Shown: piece by piece, positions 1-6,221 of the stretch
Position numbering within the stretch: the stretch's first letter is position 1
Layout of the letters: every line of letters begins with the position of its first letter
Source: Chitinophagaceae bacterium
GTDB lineage: Bacteria; Bacteroidota; Bacteroidia; Chitinophagales; Chitinophagaceae
DNA: 8,621 bases
Assembly: GCA_025455665.1 (NCBI GenBank)
Contig: JALOMC010000110.1
Span: 1-8,621, forward strand
Direction of reading: 5' to 3'
Position numbers and translations under genes: made by a program
The notes under the pieces: model-generated
What the model saw: the letters and a program-made list of their open reading frames with translations, nothing else
Database searches by the model: none
Told to the model about the DNA's origin: nothing

Positions 1-513
1 GCCCTTTTTAAAACCGACTACCTGAACACCGTGGTGAACCACGATATCTGGGGTACGCAATATGCCGCCGTGCTGAAAAACATTTACGCCGTGGGCGCCG
101 GCATTGCGCATGGGCTGGAGTATGGCGATAATTTTCAAAGTGTGTACATCACCAATGCCGCCAATGAAATGATTGGCTTTTTGCGCCAGGTGATGGCGGC
201 CAAGCAAGCCCCCGATGCGGGCAAAATCAACTATGCCCGCAGCGTGTACCTCGGCGATCTGCTGGTGACCTGTTACTCGCTGTACAGTCGCAACCGCACC
301 TTTGGCAATATGATAGGCAAGGGCTACAGCGTAAAGGTGGCCCAATTGGAAATGAACATGGTGGCCGAGGGCTACCCGGCCAGCAAGGGCTTGTACCACA
401 TCAACGAGCAGGTACAAGCCGATATGCCTATTGCCAGCACCATTTATCGCATACTCTGGGAGCGGCTACCGGCCGCCGAAGGTTTTGCGCTGATTGAGCA
501 GGTGCTGGAATAA
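1..513 (+). CDS. gpsA: Glycerol-3-phosphate dehydrogenase [NAD(P)+], C-terminal part (5' end outside window)
   Basis: This is the last 170 codons of a gene open from base 1; the family is about 330 residues, so roughly the N-terminal half (the Rossmann NAD(P)H-binding domain) lies upstream. The enzyme is cytoplasmic and reduces dihydroxyacetone phosphate to sn-glycerol-3-phosphate, the backbone for phospholipids. Visible family signatures, numbered from the first codon: the VLKN segment with the conserved catalytic-type lysine at 26, followed by an Ala/Gly-rich helix (AVGAGIAHGLEYG); YLGDLLVTCYSLYSRNRTFG at 83-102, equivalent to the GLGDLxLTC...SRNRxFG block of the dimerising substrate domain; and AEGYPASKGL. 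The GTG at base 31 is only an internal valine in a frame that is open from base 1, so it is not a start. The stop is TAA at 511-513. Identification is firm; only the start is unknown. Confidence 0.93.
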   Translation, partial: ALFKTDYLNTVVNHDIWGTQYAAVLKNIYAVGAGIAHGLEYGDNFQSVYITNAANEMIGFLRQVMAAKQAPDAGKINYARSVYLGDLLVTCYSLYSRNRTFGNMIGKGYSVKVAQLEMNMVAEGYPASKGLYHINEQVQADMPIASTIYRILWERLPAAEGFALIEQVLE

Positions 514-623
514 CCGGGTTGCCGCTGATCCTTGCCGGCAGATTGGTTTATCATTTCTGTAACCCCGGGCTAACGCAGGGCGTCTTACCTTTCGGGTACA
601 TACCGATTGCTTGTATCAATGCC

Positions 624-737
624 ATGCCTGTATCGTGGACGACATATGGAAACCTTGGATTAGTGCTGCTACTGGTAGTAGTGGTGCTGGTGAATAGCTG
701 GCAGGGCCGGCGCCGGTTGCGCCAAAGCCGGGAATAG
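624..737 (+). CDS. Possible 37-residue single-span membrane microprotein
   Basis: A short frame from ATG 624 to TAG 735-737 encodes MPVSWTTYGN, then one very hydrophobic stretch (LGLVLLLVVVVLVN), then a basic tail (WQGRRRLRQSRE). This is the layout of a single transmembrane helix with a positively charged cytoplasmic end. The frame stays open upstream to a TTG at 519, but those residues look non-coding, so the ATG is preferred. A -7-like element TACCTTTC (586-593, one mismatch to TAnnTTTG) lies about 30 bases before the ATG, which mildly supports expression; no good -33 element is seen. I do not recognise a family. It could be chance coding in an intergenic region. Confidence 0.3.
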   Translation: MPVSWTTYGNLGLVLLLVVVVLVNSWQGRRRLRQSRE

Positions 738-996
738 CGGCCTATCGTCGTTGATGTAGCTGCTACACTTAAGCAGTGTTATTTCAAAAAAGTCTTTTCA
801 GGCACTCACGCCGGGCGGCCGCTAGCATATTGGAGCGGAAAGCCGGGTTTTGCACTGTTGCTGATGGCATGCGGGGGCCGTGGACGCCTCGACTTAGTCG
901 AGGCGGTGCGAAACGCAGTGGAGCACGGTACTCCAAAGGCGCCCGATCAATGGTTGAATGCTGCACTGCTGCTGAGATGCCCCAAGCCTTTTCCCA
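738..996. other. Non-coding G+C-rich stretch with inverted repeats
   Basis: This 259-bp interval lies between the small ORF and the ancestral stop of hemW. Frames on both strands are open, but they look like composition shadows: arginine/alanine/glycine-rich, with no domain or sensible start. The DNA is rich in short dyads: GCGGCCGC at 815-822, CCGCT/AGCGG around 819-838, a near-perfect 21-bp palindrome at 885-905, and GGAG/CTCC flanking CACGGTA shortly after it. The segment 801-945 looks like a dispersed palindromic intergenic repeat rather than a gene. That is inference, because only one copy is visible here. Confidence 0.4.
885..905. repeat. 21-bp palindrome (10-bp arms, one central base)
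   Basis: The arms CGCCTCGACT (885-894) and AGTCGAGGCG (896-905) are exact reverse complements around T895. As RNA this gives a 9-bp stem with a UUA loop. There is no T-run on either strand directly after it, so it does not look like a factor-independent terminator, although it could act as a transcript-end stabiliser between the converging gpsA-side and hemW transcripts. Its form resembles the palindromic units of REP-like intergenic repeats. Confidence 0.6.
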
Positions 997-1116
997 TCAT
1001 TCCTCTGCAAACAGATCGGCTGCCAGCCGGTCGGCAAAGTGGCGGCCGCGGCGGGTCAGTTGGATGCGGTCGGGCAGGTTGGCAATCCAGCCTTGCTGAA
1101 GTGCCTGCTGCAGGGT
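997..1116 (-). pseudogene. hemW: Orphaned 3' end of hemW, cut off by a frameshift
   Basis: On the minus strand, 39 codons ending in TGA (997-999) encode a tail beginning TLQQALQQGWIANLPDRIQL and ending FADRLAADLFAEE. This matches the winged-helix-like C-terminal end of HemN/HemW proteins, where a turn such as GWI..., a beta-hairpin with a following basic RRG, and a final helix are expected. The tail is no longer in frame with the upstream part because a 59-bp unit is present twice at 1116-1233 (59 is not a multiple of 3). Deleting one unit joins PALQQ directly to TLQQ and gives a 385-residue protein, the usual HemW length. No start of its own is evident, so it is probably untranslated in the present allele. 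Confidence 0.8.
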
Positions 1117-1233
1117 TTGCTGCAGAGCCGGCCACTGTGCTGCGGGATACAACCTGCCGGCTACCAGCAGCTGTTTTGCTGCAGAGCCGGCCACTGTGCT
1201 GCGGGATACAACCTGCCGGCTACCAGCAGCTGT
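1116..1233. repeat. Exact tandem duplication, 2 x 59 bp, inside hemW
   Basis: Bases 1116-1174 and 1175-1233 are identical at all 59 positions and directly adjacent. The repeat ends sharply: G1115 versus T1174 on the left, T1175 versus G1234 on the right, so no junction microhomology is visible. The copies are embedded in the 3' part of hemW. The repeat shifts the frame by two and brings in a stop after the residues NSCW. Complete identity between copies implies a very recent duplication or an assembly error. Confidence 0.95.
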
Positions 1234-2213
1234 GCTGGCTGCAGGGTTATGCCCTGGCTGGTGCGAAGGCCGGTCATAATCGCTTCGTTCAGCTGCTGCA
1301 CCGGCGATAGCACTTCGTGCTGAATGCGCAGGTGGGGCTGCTGCGCCCATTGCAGGTACAGGCTATTGTTGGCCACATTCCACCAGCGGGTGTGCTGGCC
1401 ATCGTAGCTGTGTGCCGAGGGGCCAAAGCCGTAGTAGGGCAGGCCCTGCCAATAGCTGCTATTGTGCCGGCTGTGCAGGCCGGGCAGGGCCAGGTTCGAA
1501 ATTTCGTAATGATCGTAGCCATAAGTGGCAGCAGTATCCATCAGCAGGTCCAATTGTTGCTGCTGCACCGCATCGTCGGGCGCCCGGGCTTTCTGCCGTT
1601 TGATCATCACATCCAGGGCGGTTCGCGGCTCCACCGTCAGCGCATAGCAGCTCAGGTGGGGTACTTGCGCCTCCATGGCCAGGTGCAGGTTTTGCAGCCA
1701 GCGCTGGTGGGTAGTGCCGGGCAGGCCGTAAATGAGGTCGATGCTGAAGTTTTGAAAACCTGCTGTGCGCAGCAATGACAGGCTGTTCAGTGCCTGTCGG
1801 GCATCATGGGCCCGGTTCATCCAGCGCAGGTCATCATCAAAAAAAGATTGTACCCCCATGCTCAGCCGGTTGATACCCAGCTGCAGCCATGCTTCCAGCC
1901 GCTGAGGGCTCACATCGTCGGGGTTGGCTTCCAGTGTTATTTCGGCCGTAGGCGCCACTTCATACCGCTCACGCATGCGCTGCAGCAAAATGCCCAGTTG
2001 GGCCGGGCTGAGCAAGCTGGGCGTACCGCCCCCAAAATAAATGCTCTCGATGCGGCGTTGTGGCACATAGTCTGGCGGCCACCACGGCTGTATGATCTCT
2101 GCCTCCAGCGCTTGTAGCACCTCGGGCAGGCGGTGCAGGCTGGTAGAAAAATGAAAATTGCAATAGTGGCAGGCTTTGCTGCAAAAAGGAATATGAAGGT
2201 AGATGCCGGCCAT
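1161..2213 (-). CDS. hemW: Radical-SAM heme chaperone HemW (coproporphyrinogen oxidase-like), C-terminally truncated
   Basis: The 350-residue product carries the radical-SAM cluster motif C-x3-C-x2-C at C11/C15/C18 followed by N-F, GGGTP at 61-65 (SAM binding), EANPDD at 95-100, the GINRLSMGVQSF block at 113-124 and the HYEISN...SRHNSSYW...GFGPSAHSY signature at 235-270. True HemN has CxC after the cluster; here the residue after N19 is phenylalanine, as in HemW. Known HemW proteins bind heme and a 4Fe-4S cluster and deliver heme to respiratory proteins rather than oxidising coproporphyrinogen. The ATG at 2211-2213 fits the family N-terminus (AGIYLHIPFC). The last four residues (NSCW) are an artefact of the 59-bp duplication; the expected 39-residue C-terminal end lies out of frame at 997-1116. 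The core catalytic/heme domain is intact, so partial function is possible, but the C-terminal domain is incomplete. The gene is divergent from the Omp85 gene, with 54 bp between the starts. Confidence 0.92.
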   Translation of the reverse strand: MAGIYLHIPFCSKACHYCNFHFSTSLHRLPEVLQALEAEIIQPWWPPDYVPQRRIESIYFGGGTPSLLSPAQLGILLQRMRERYEVAPTAEITLEANPDDVSPQRLEAWLQLGINRLSMGVQSFFDDDLRWMNRAHDARQALNSLSLLRTAGFQNFSIDLIYGLPGTTHQRWLQNLHLAMEAQVPHLSCYALTVEPRTALDVMIKRQKARAPDDAVQQQQLDLLMDTAATYGYDHYEISNLALPGLHSRHNSSYWQGLPYYGFGPSAHSYDGQHTRWWNVANNSLYLQWAQQPHLRIQHEVLSPVQQLNEAIMTGLRTSQGITLQPAQLLVAGRLYPAAQWPALQQNSCW

Positions 2214-2229
2214 GGTGGTAGGAGCAAAA

Positions 2230-2262
2230 TTGCAGCTTCTGCAGGCAAAGCCATTAGTTTTG
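2230..2262 (+). promoter_or_regulatory. Candidate Bacteroidota promoter before the Omp85 gene
   Basis: TAGTTTTG at 2255-2262 matches the Bacteroidota -7 consensus TAnnTTTG exactly, with TTG at 2230-2232 as a possible -33 element 22 bases upstream. Transcription would start at or next to the ATG at 2268, giving a leaderless or near-leaderless message, unless the ATG at 2274 is used. The 54-bp divergent region must also carry the hemW promoter; on the minus strand CAATTTTG (one mismatch) lies 13 bases before the hemW ATG. Confidence 0.35.
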
Positions 2263-2267
2263 ATTGG

Positions 2268-4034
2268 ATGCGAATGGCGTGGATACTGGTGTGGATGGTG
2301 CTGGCGCCGCTACTGCTGCCGGCACAGCGGCGGGTGCCCTTGCGCTACCAGCTAGCCGAGGGGAGTGCCCTGCCCAAGGGCCTGGCCAGCAGCCAGCCCG
2401 ATACAGCAGCCGCCCGGCTGTATTTGCAGCGGCTACCAGCCCTGTTGCAGGGCAGGGGCTACTGGGCAGCTTCGGTCGATTCGATAGCTACCGACAGCAT
2501 TGGCATGACCTGCTGGCTGTACACCGGCCGGCAGTACCAGTGGGGCCGCCTGCGGGCCGATAGCAGCAGCCTGCAATGGCTGCAGCGGTTGGGCTACCCG
2601 GTGCCCGGCTGGCAGCAGCAGGCTTTGCAGCCGGCTACCTGGCCGCAGCAGCTGCTGGATGAAATGGCCAACCGCGGGTATCCGTTTGCCGGCATCGGGT
2701 GGGATAGCCTGCAGCTGGAAAATGACCAGCTATCGGGCGTGCTGCGCATAGAAAGTGGTCCGCTGTACCGGCTGGACAGTGTGCAGCAGGTAGGCCGCCT
2801 GCGGGTGAAGCGAGATTTTTTGCACCGCTACCTGCATATAACGCCCGGCATGCCCTATCAGCAGTTGGTGATAGACGAGGCCGACCGCCGGCTGGACGAA
2901 TGGCTGTTTGCCGAGCGACAGGCACCATCGTCGCTAAAAATGCTGGGCACCGGCAGCGTACTGCAAGTAGACCTCAGCCCCCGCCGGGCCAATGTGCTGA
3001 ATGTATTGGTAGGCCTGATGCCCGCCAGTACCCAAACGCCGAACAATCAACTGCAGCTCACGGGCGACATCAACCTGGTGCTGCGAAACGCCTTTGGTAC
3101 CGGCGAAACGCTGGGTGCCAATTGGCAGCAGATCCAATACAAATCACCCAGGCTGAACCTGCTATACCAGCAGCCGTTTGTGTTCAATTCGCGGGCTGGC
3201 CTCGATTTCAATTTCGATTTGCTGCGCAAAGACACGCAGTTTTTAAACCTGCAAATGCGGCTGGGTGTGCCCTACCAGATCGATGCCCGGCAAACGGCCC
3301 GCCTGTTTTACCAGCTGCAGCAAAACAGTGTGGCCTCGGCCGATACGATGCGGGTAAAGCAAACCCGGCAGCTGCCCGATCTGGCCGATTTTTCGGTGAA
3401 TCATTTGGGGCTGGAGTGGGAGTACAACAGTACCGACTACCGCTTCAATCCGCGGGAGGGTTGGTGGGTGGTGCTCACGGCCATGGGCGGCATCAAGCGG
3501 CTGCGCACCAACAATGATATCATCGGCCTGAAAGACCCGGCCGATCCCCAATTCGATTTTGCCCGACTATACGACACGGTGCGGCTGCGAAGCTACCAGG
3601 TGCGGCTGCGGGCACAGGTGCAGCGCTACTGGCCGGTGGGCAGGCAGGCCACTGTAAAAACCGCCCTTCAGGGAGCCTGGCTACAAAGCGATCAGTACTA
3701 TCGCAACGAGCTGTATCAGATTGGTGGCTTCCGCCTGCTGCGCGGCTTTGATGAAGAAGCGATTTTTGCCCGTGGATACGCAGTGGCGACTGCCGAGTAT
3801 CGGTATCTCACCGGCAAAAACGGCTATCTGTTTGCCTTTGCCGATGCCGGCTGGGCGCAGTACAAAGACCAATTGCAGCAATTTAGCCACCAGTACCTGG
3901 GCATGGGTCTGGGATTGAACATCGAAACAAAAACCAGCCAGATTAATTTGAGCTGGGCCGTAGGCAAGCGAAACGATTTGCCACTCAGCCTGCGCCAGTC
4001 CAAAATTCACCTCGGCTTTGTCAACTACTTTTAA
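2268..4034 (+). CDS. Omp85-family outer-membrane protein (BamA/TamA-like barrel with POTRA-type N-terminus)
   Basis: The predicted protein has 588 residues. The start chosen is ATG 2268, because MRMAWILVWMVLAPLLLPAQ is a convincing signal peptide. The frame is open back to 2133, but that part overlaps hemW and has no signal sequence. Residues about 20-230 form a periplasmic region with two POTRA-like stretches (around the LLQGRGYWAASVD segment, and around MANRGYPFAGIGWDSLQL through the GPLYRLDSV strand). Residues about 250-588 are amphipathic barrel strands. LLRGF at 490-494 is the conserved (V/L)RGF of the Omp85 L6 loop, and the chain ends in ...HLGFVNYF with a terminal phenylalanine, typical for barrel insertion. 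It is shorter than BamA (about 800 residues), so it is more likely a TamA-like or surface-lipoprotein/OMP-handling paralogue than BamA itself. Substrate is unknown. It lies 54 bp upstream of the DUF4271 gene. Confidence 0.85.
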   Translation: MRMAWILVWMVLAPLLLPAQRRVPLRYQLAEGSALPKGLASSQPDTAAARLYLQRLPALLQGRGYWAASVDSIATDSIGMTCWLYTGRQYQWGRLRADSSSLQWLQRLGYPVPGWQQQALQPATWPQQLLDEMANRGYPFAGIGWDSLQLENDQLSGVLRIESGPLYRLDSVQQVGRLRVKRDFLHRYLHITPGMPYQQLVIDEADRRLDEWLFAERQAPSSLKMLGTGSVLQVDLSPRRANVLNVLVGLMPASTQTPNNQLQLTGDINLVLRNAFGTGETLGANWQQIQYKSPRLNLLYQQPFVFNSRAGLDFNFDLLRKDTQFLNLQMRLGVPYQIDARQTARLFYQLQQNSVASADTMRVKQTRQLPDLADFSVNHLGLEWEYNSTDYRFNPREGWWVVLTAMGGIKRLRTNNDIIGLKDPADPQFDFARLYDTVRLRSYQVRLRAQVQRYWPVGRQATVKTALQGAWLQSDQYYRNELYQIGGFRLLRGFDEEAIFARGYAVATAEYRYLTGKNGYLFAFADAGWAQYKDQLQQFSHQYLGMGLGLNIETKTSQINLSWAVGKRNDLPLSLRQSKIHLGFVNYF

Positions 4035-4073
4035 ACAATACACAGCTACCGATAGCGGTATGCAGCGCCATGG

Positions 4074-4081
4074 TATTTTTG
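4074..4081 (+). promoter_or_regulatory. Candidate -7 promoter element before the DUF4271 gene
   Basis: TATTTTTG matches TAnnTTTG exactly and ends 7 bases before the ATG at 4089, so a transcript from it would be essentially leaderless. No TTG-type -33 element is seen at the usual distance, which lowers confidence. A further exact match (TACCTTTG, 4911-4918) lies inside the 3' end of the DUF4271 gene, about 97 bases before hemD, also without a clear -33 partner. Confidence 0.25.
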
Positions 4082-4088
4082 CCGCACC

Positions 4089-4982
4089 ATGAGGGCAGGC
4101 AAATTTGTAGGAATATTGGTGGGGCTATGTACGAATAGCCTGGCGCTGCTGGCGCAGCTACCGCCGGCTGGTGCTGTGCCAGCCCCCGATACTGCCAGCT
4201 TATCTGCGCAGCCGCCGGCAGCCGCCCCACTGCCCGATACCAGTCTGGCCTACTTCTACAGCCTGCATCCTTACCTTCCGTTGCAGGCCGATGTGTATTA
4301 CCGCATGGAGCCTTCGTTTAGCCCTTCGCACGACGATGCCACATTTTATGCGCTGGCTGGCCTGGTGCTGATATTGGCCATGATGCGGAGTGCCTTCAGC
4401 AAGTATTTTGCCGATTTGCTGCGCATGTTTGCGCAAAGCACCCTGCGGCAAAAATCGCTGCGGGAGCAGTTGCTGCAAAACAGATTGGCCTCGCTGCTGC
4501 TCAATATCTTCTTCTGTTTGTCGGCCGGTACGTTTCTGTATCAGCTGGCAAAGTACCAGCAGTGGCTGCCCCTGCACAGGCAGCACCTGTGGTGGAGCTG
4601 GCTGGCTTGCATCGGGTTTGTGGCAGCCGTTTATTTGGTCAAGTATATCAGCACAGCTACCAGCGGCTGGGTGTTTGGCTTTCACGAATTGGCCGAGCAG
4701 TACAACTTCATGGTGTTTCTGGTAAATAAAGTGGTGGGCATTTTGCTGCTGCCGGCCAGCATTATTCTGGCGTTGGGTTCATCGGGCCTGCAGTCGGTAT
4801 TTGTGGTGCTGAGTATAGCAGGCTTGGGTCTGCTGTTTATTTATCGTTATGTATTGGCCATCCCTATGTTGCGCCAGCATGTGCGGGCCATCCCCATTCA
4901 CTTTTTCCTTTACCTTTGCGCCTTCGAAATTATTCCGGTGTTGGTGCTGTATAAGGTTGTCTTGTCCAGTGTTCAACAATAA
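4089..4982 (+). CDS. DUF4271 six-helix membrane protein
   Basis: The product has 297 residues. It has an N-terminal signal or anchor (residues 1-22), a proline/alanine-rich extracytoplasmic linker (about 24-50), then about six hydrophobic helices near 85-101, 132-155, 168-186, 207-230, 236-256 and 268-291. The YLVKYISTATSGWVFG stretch (182-197), the ELAEQYNFMVFLVNKVVGILLLP block (200-222, split here by the start of helix 4) and the FLYLCAFEIIPVLVLYKV end are what I associate with the Bacteroidota-specific DUF4271 family. No catalytic motif is visible and the biochemical role is unknown. It precedes hemD by 33 bp on the same strand; a DUF4271-hemD pairing is familiar from other Bacteroidota genomes, so they are probably co-transcribed. 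The ATG at 4089 gives the signal sequence and is preferred. Confidence 0.85.
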   Translation: MRAGKFVGILVGLCTNSLALLAQLPPAGAVPAPDTASLSAQPPAAAPLPDTSLAYFYSLHPYLPLQADVYYRMEPSFSPSHDDATFYALAGLVLILAMMRSAFSKYFADLLRMFAQSTLRQKSLREQLLQNRLASLLLNIFFCLSAGTFLYQLAKYQQWLPLHRQHLWWSWLACIGFVAAVYLVKYISTATSGWVFGFHELAEQYNFMVFLVNKVVGILLLPASIILALGSSGLQSVFVVLSIAGLGLLFIYRYVLAIPMLRQHVRAIPIHFFLYLCAFEIIPVLVLYKVVLSSVQQ

Positions 4983-5015
4983 GCAATTGATTGTTTAGCA
5001 ACCCATTGAAGACGC

Positions 5016-5816
5016 ATGAGTACTAAAGGAGCCAAAAGCGGTAAATCCAGCAAGAATCCTTTGCAAATTCTCATCACGCAGCCGAGGCCCAATTCTGATA
5101 AATCGCCGTACTACGAGCTGGAGCGCAAGTATGGGGTGCAGTTGGAGTTTCAGCCTTTTATTGTGTTGGAGGCCATCCCTGCCAAAGAGTTTCGGCGCCA
5201 GAAAATCGATATCACCAAGTACACTGCGGTCATTTTTACCAGCCGAAATGCCATCGACCATTTTTTCAGGATGTGCGAAGAAATGCGGATCACGGTGAGC
5301 CAGGATACCAAGTACTTCTGCATTACCGAAGCGGTGGCATTGTACCTGCAAAAGTTCATTTTGTACCGTAAGCGGAAGGTGTTTTACGGCGCCGATGGGA
5401 CCAACAAGTCAATGTTCGACGTGGTCAATAAGCACAAGGAAAATGAGCGTTTTCTTTATCCGTGTAGCGAGAACCAGCAGGACAATGAGATTGTAAACTG
5501 GCTGAAGAATAACAGAGTAGATTTCGAAACGCCTTACATGTACCGCTCTATCAGTGCCGATGTAAAGGGCTTGTTGAGCGAAAAGGAGTTCGATGTTATC
5601 TGCTTTTTTACCCCAAGTGGCGTTCGTAGCCTGTTCGACAACCTGCCGGATTTTCAGCAAAATGGCACTTTTATAGGGGGCTTTGGTAGCAATACCCTCA
5701 AGGCCATTGAAGAGGCAGGCCTGAGCCTCCACATCAAGGCACCACTGCCCGAGTCGCCAAGCATGATTACAGCGCTGGATCGGTTTTTGGCCGAAAAAAT
5801 GGGTGGCAAGAAGTAG
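5016..5816 (+). CDS. hemD: Uroporphyrinogen-III synthase family protein (HemD)
   Basis: The product has 266 residues. The enzyme cyclises hydroxymethylbilane with inversion of ring D to give uroporphyrinogen III, the branch-point precursor of heme and corrinoids; it is cytoplasmic. The two-lobed fold is visible from its repeated elements: ILITQPRP (18-25) as first strand, FTSRNA (74-79), ITEAVA (103-108), LYPCSENQQD (147-156) at the domain linker, YR (176-177), FFTPSGVRSL (197-206), GGFGSNTLKAIEEAG (221-235) and PESPSM near the end. FTSxNA and FTSPSGV-type loops line the active-site cleft in known enzymes. The first 14 residues are a Lys/Ser/Gly-rich, probably disordered tail. The gene is visibly less G+C-rich than its neighbours and has more lysine and AAA/AAG codons. 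It follows the DUF4271 gene by 33 bp and is probably in the same operon. Confidence 0.88.
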   Translation: MSTKGAKSGKSSKNPLQILITQPRPNSDKSPYYELERKYGVQLEFQPFIVLEAIPAKEFRRQKIDITKYTAVIFTSRNAIDHFFRMCEEMRITVSQDTKYFCITEAVALYLQKFILYRKRKVFYGADGTNKSMFDVVNKHKENERFLYPCSENQQDNEIVNWLKNNRVDFETPYMYRSISADVKGLLSEKEFDVICFFTPSGVRSLFDNLPDFQQNGTFIGGFGSNTLKAIEEAGLSLHIKAPLPESPSMITALDRFLAEKMGGKK

Positions 5817-6221
5817 GTGGCGGCTGGCGAAAAAAGCTGCCGGGCAGGTGCTACTTTTCTGTTAATGGCATTTTAGGTGTTGAAATACAGCAACTTATGT
5901 TTTTTAATGTTGCTGCACAGGTTGGATTTTCTGTTCTATTTTTACGCATATTTGCACCGGGTACAAGGGCCGTTTCAATAAAGGGGTGCGGCCGTATGCC
6001 CGGGGTCTTCAGCAACTGCTTCAGAATTTTTTCCCAAAAAAAGATGGTGCAACATACAATTTGGTGCAATTTTTGACGTTTGGAGGCGTTACAGTATTCA
6101 CAATATGTGGGCAACTGTACACGTTTGAGGGGCGAAGGGGAAAATATTTTGCGCTGGTCGTGGGCCCGCAAATGGGGAATCAACAAATGTTTTGAGCGAC
6201 TAATAACCTGGTTATCCTACA
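5817..6221 (+). promoter_or_regulatory. 405-bp gene-free region upstream of gldK with candidate promoter
   Basis: No convincing gene is seen. A candidate promoter has TTG at 5922-5924 and, 22 bases later, CATATTTG at 5947-5954 (one mismatch to TAnnTTTG), in the most A+T-rich part of the window. If used, it would give the gld transcript a 5' leader of about 260 nt. The leader holds a GGCCG/CGGCC stem (5968-5972 with 5989-5993), a T6-CCC-A7 dyad around 6025-6047, and two TGGTGCAA direct repeats near 6045 and 6062. No known riboswitch class is recognised. Just after hemD, GGCGGCT/AGCTGCC (5819-5841, one G-T pair) could form a weak hairpin, but it has no T-run directly behind it. Confidence 0.35.

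Noticed and set aside
1116..1233. CRISPR or minisatellite array
   Set aside because: Only two directly adjacent units with no spacers; a simple tandem duplication explains it.
776..1310. Several overlapping frames on both strands (for example 776-1099 and 858-1310, plus strand)
   Set aside because: Arginine/alanine/glycine-rich composition, no domains, and overlap with the palindrome region or with hemW antisense; these are shadows of G+C-rich DNA.
1161..2213. Annotation as oxygen-independent coproporphyrinogen III oxidase (HemN)
   Set aside because: The cluster motif is followed by N-F rather than the C-x-C of HemN, and the HYEISN...GFGPSAHS pattern and length fit HemW.
2133..2267. N-terminal extension of the Omp85 gene upstream of ATG 2268
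   Set aside because: It overlaps the 5' end of hemW, lacks a signal sequence, and would bury the clear signal peptide that begins at 2268.
2268..4034. BamA (essential OMP assembly factor)
   Set aside because: At 588 residues with about two POTRA-like stretches it is too short for BamA, which has five POTRA domains; a TamA-like or other Omp85 member is more likely.
5819..5841. Terminator directly after hemD
   Set aside because: The stem has a G-U pair and a 9-nt loop and is not followed by a T-run; too weak to call.
5986..6195. 69-codon frame with a GTG start before gldK
   Set aside because: Rare start, no recognisable motif or signal, and no plausible codon bias; more likely leader sequence.
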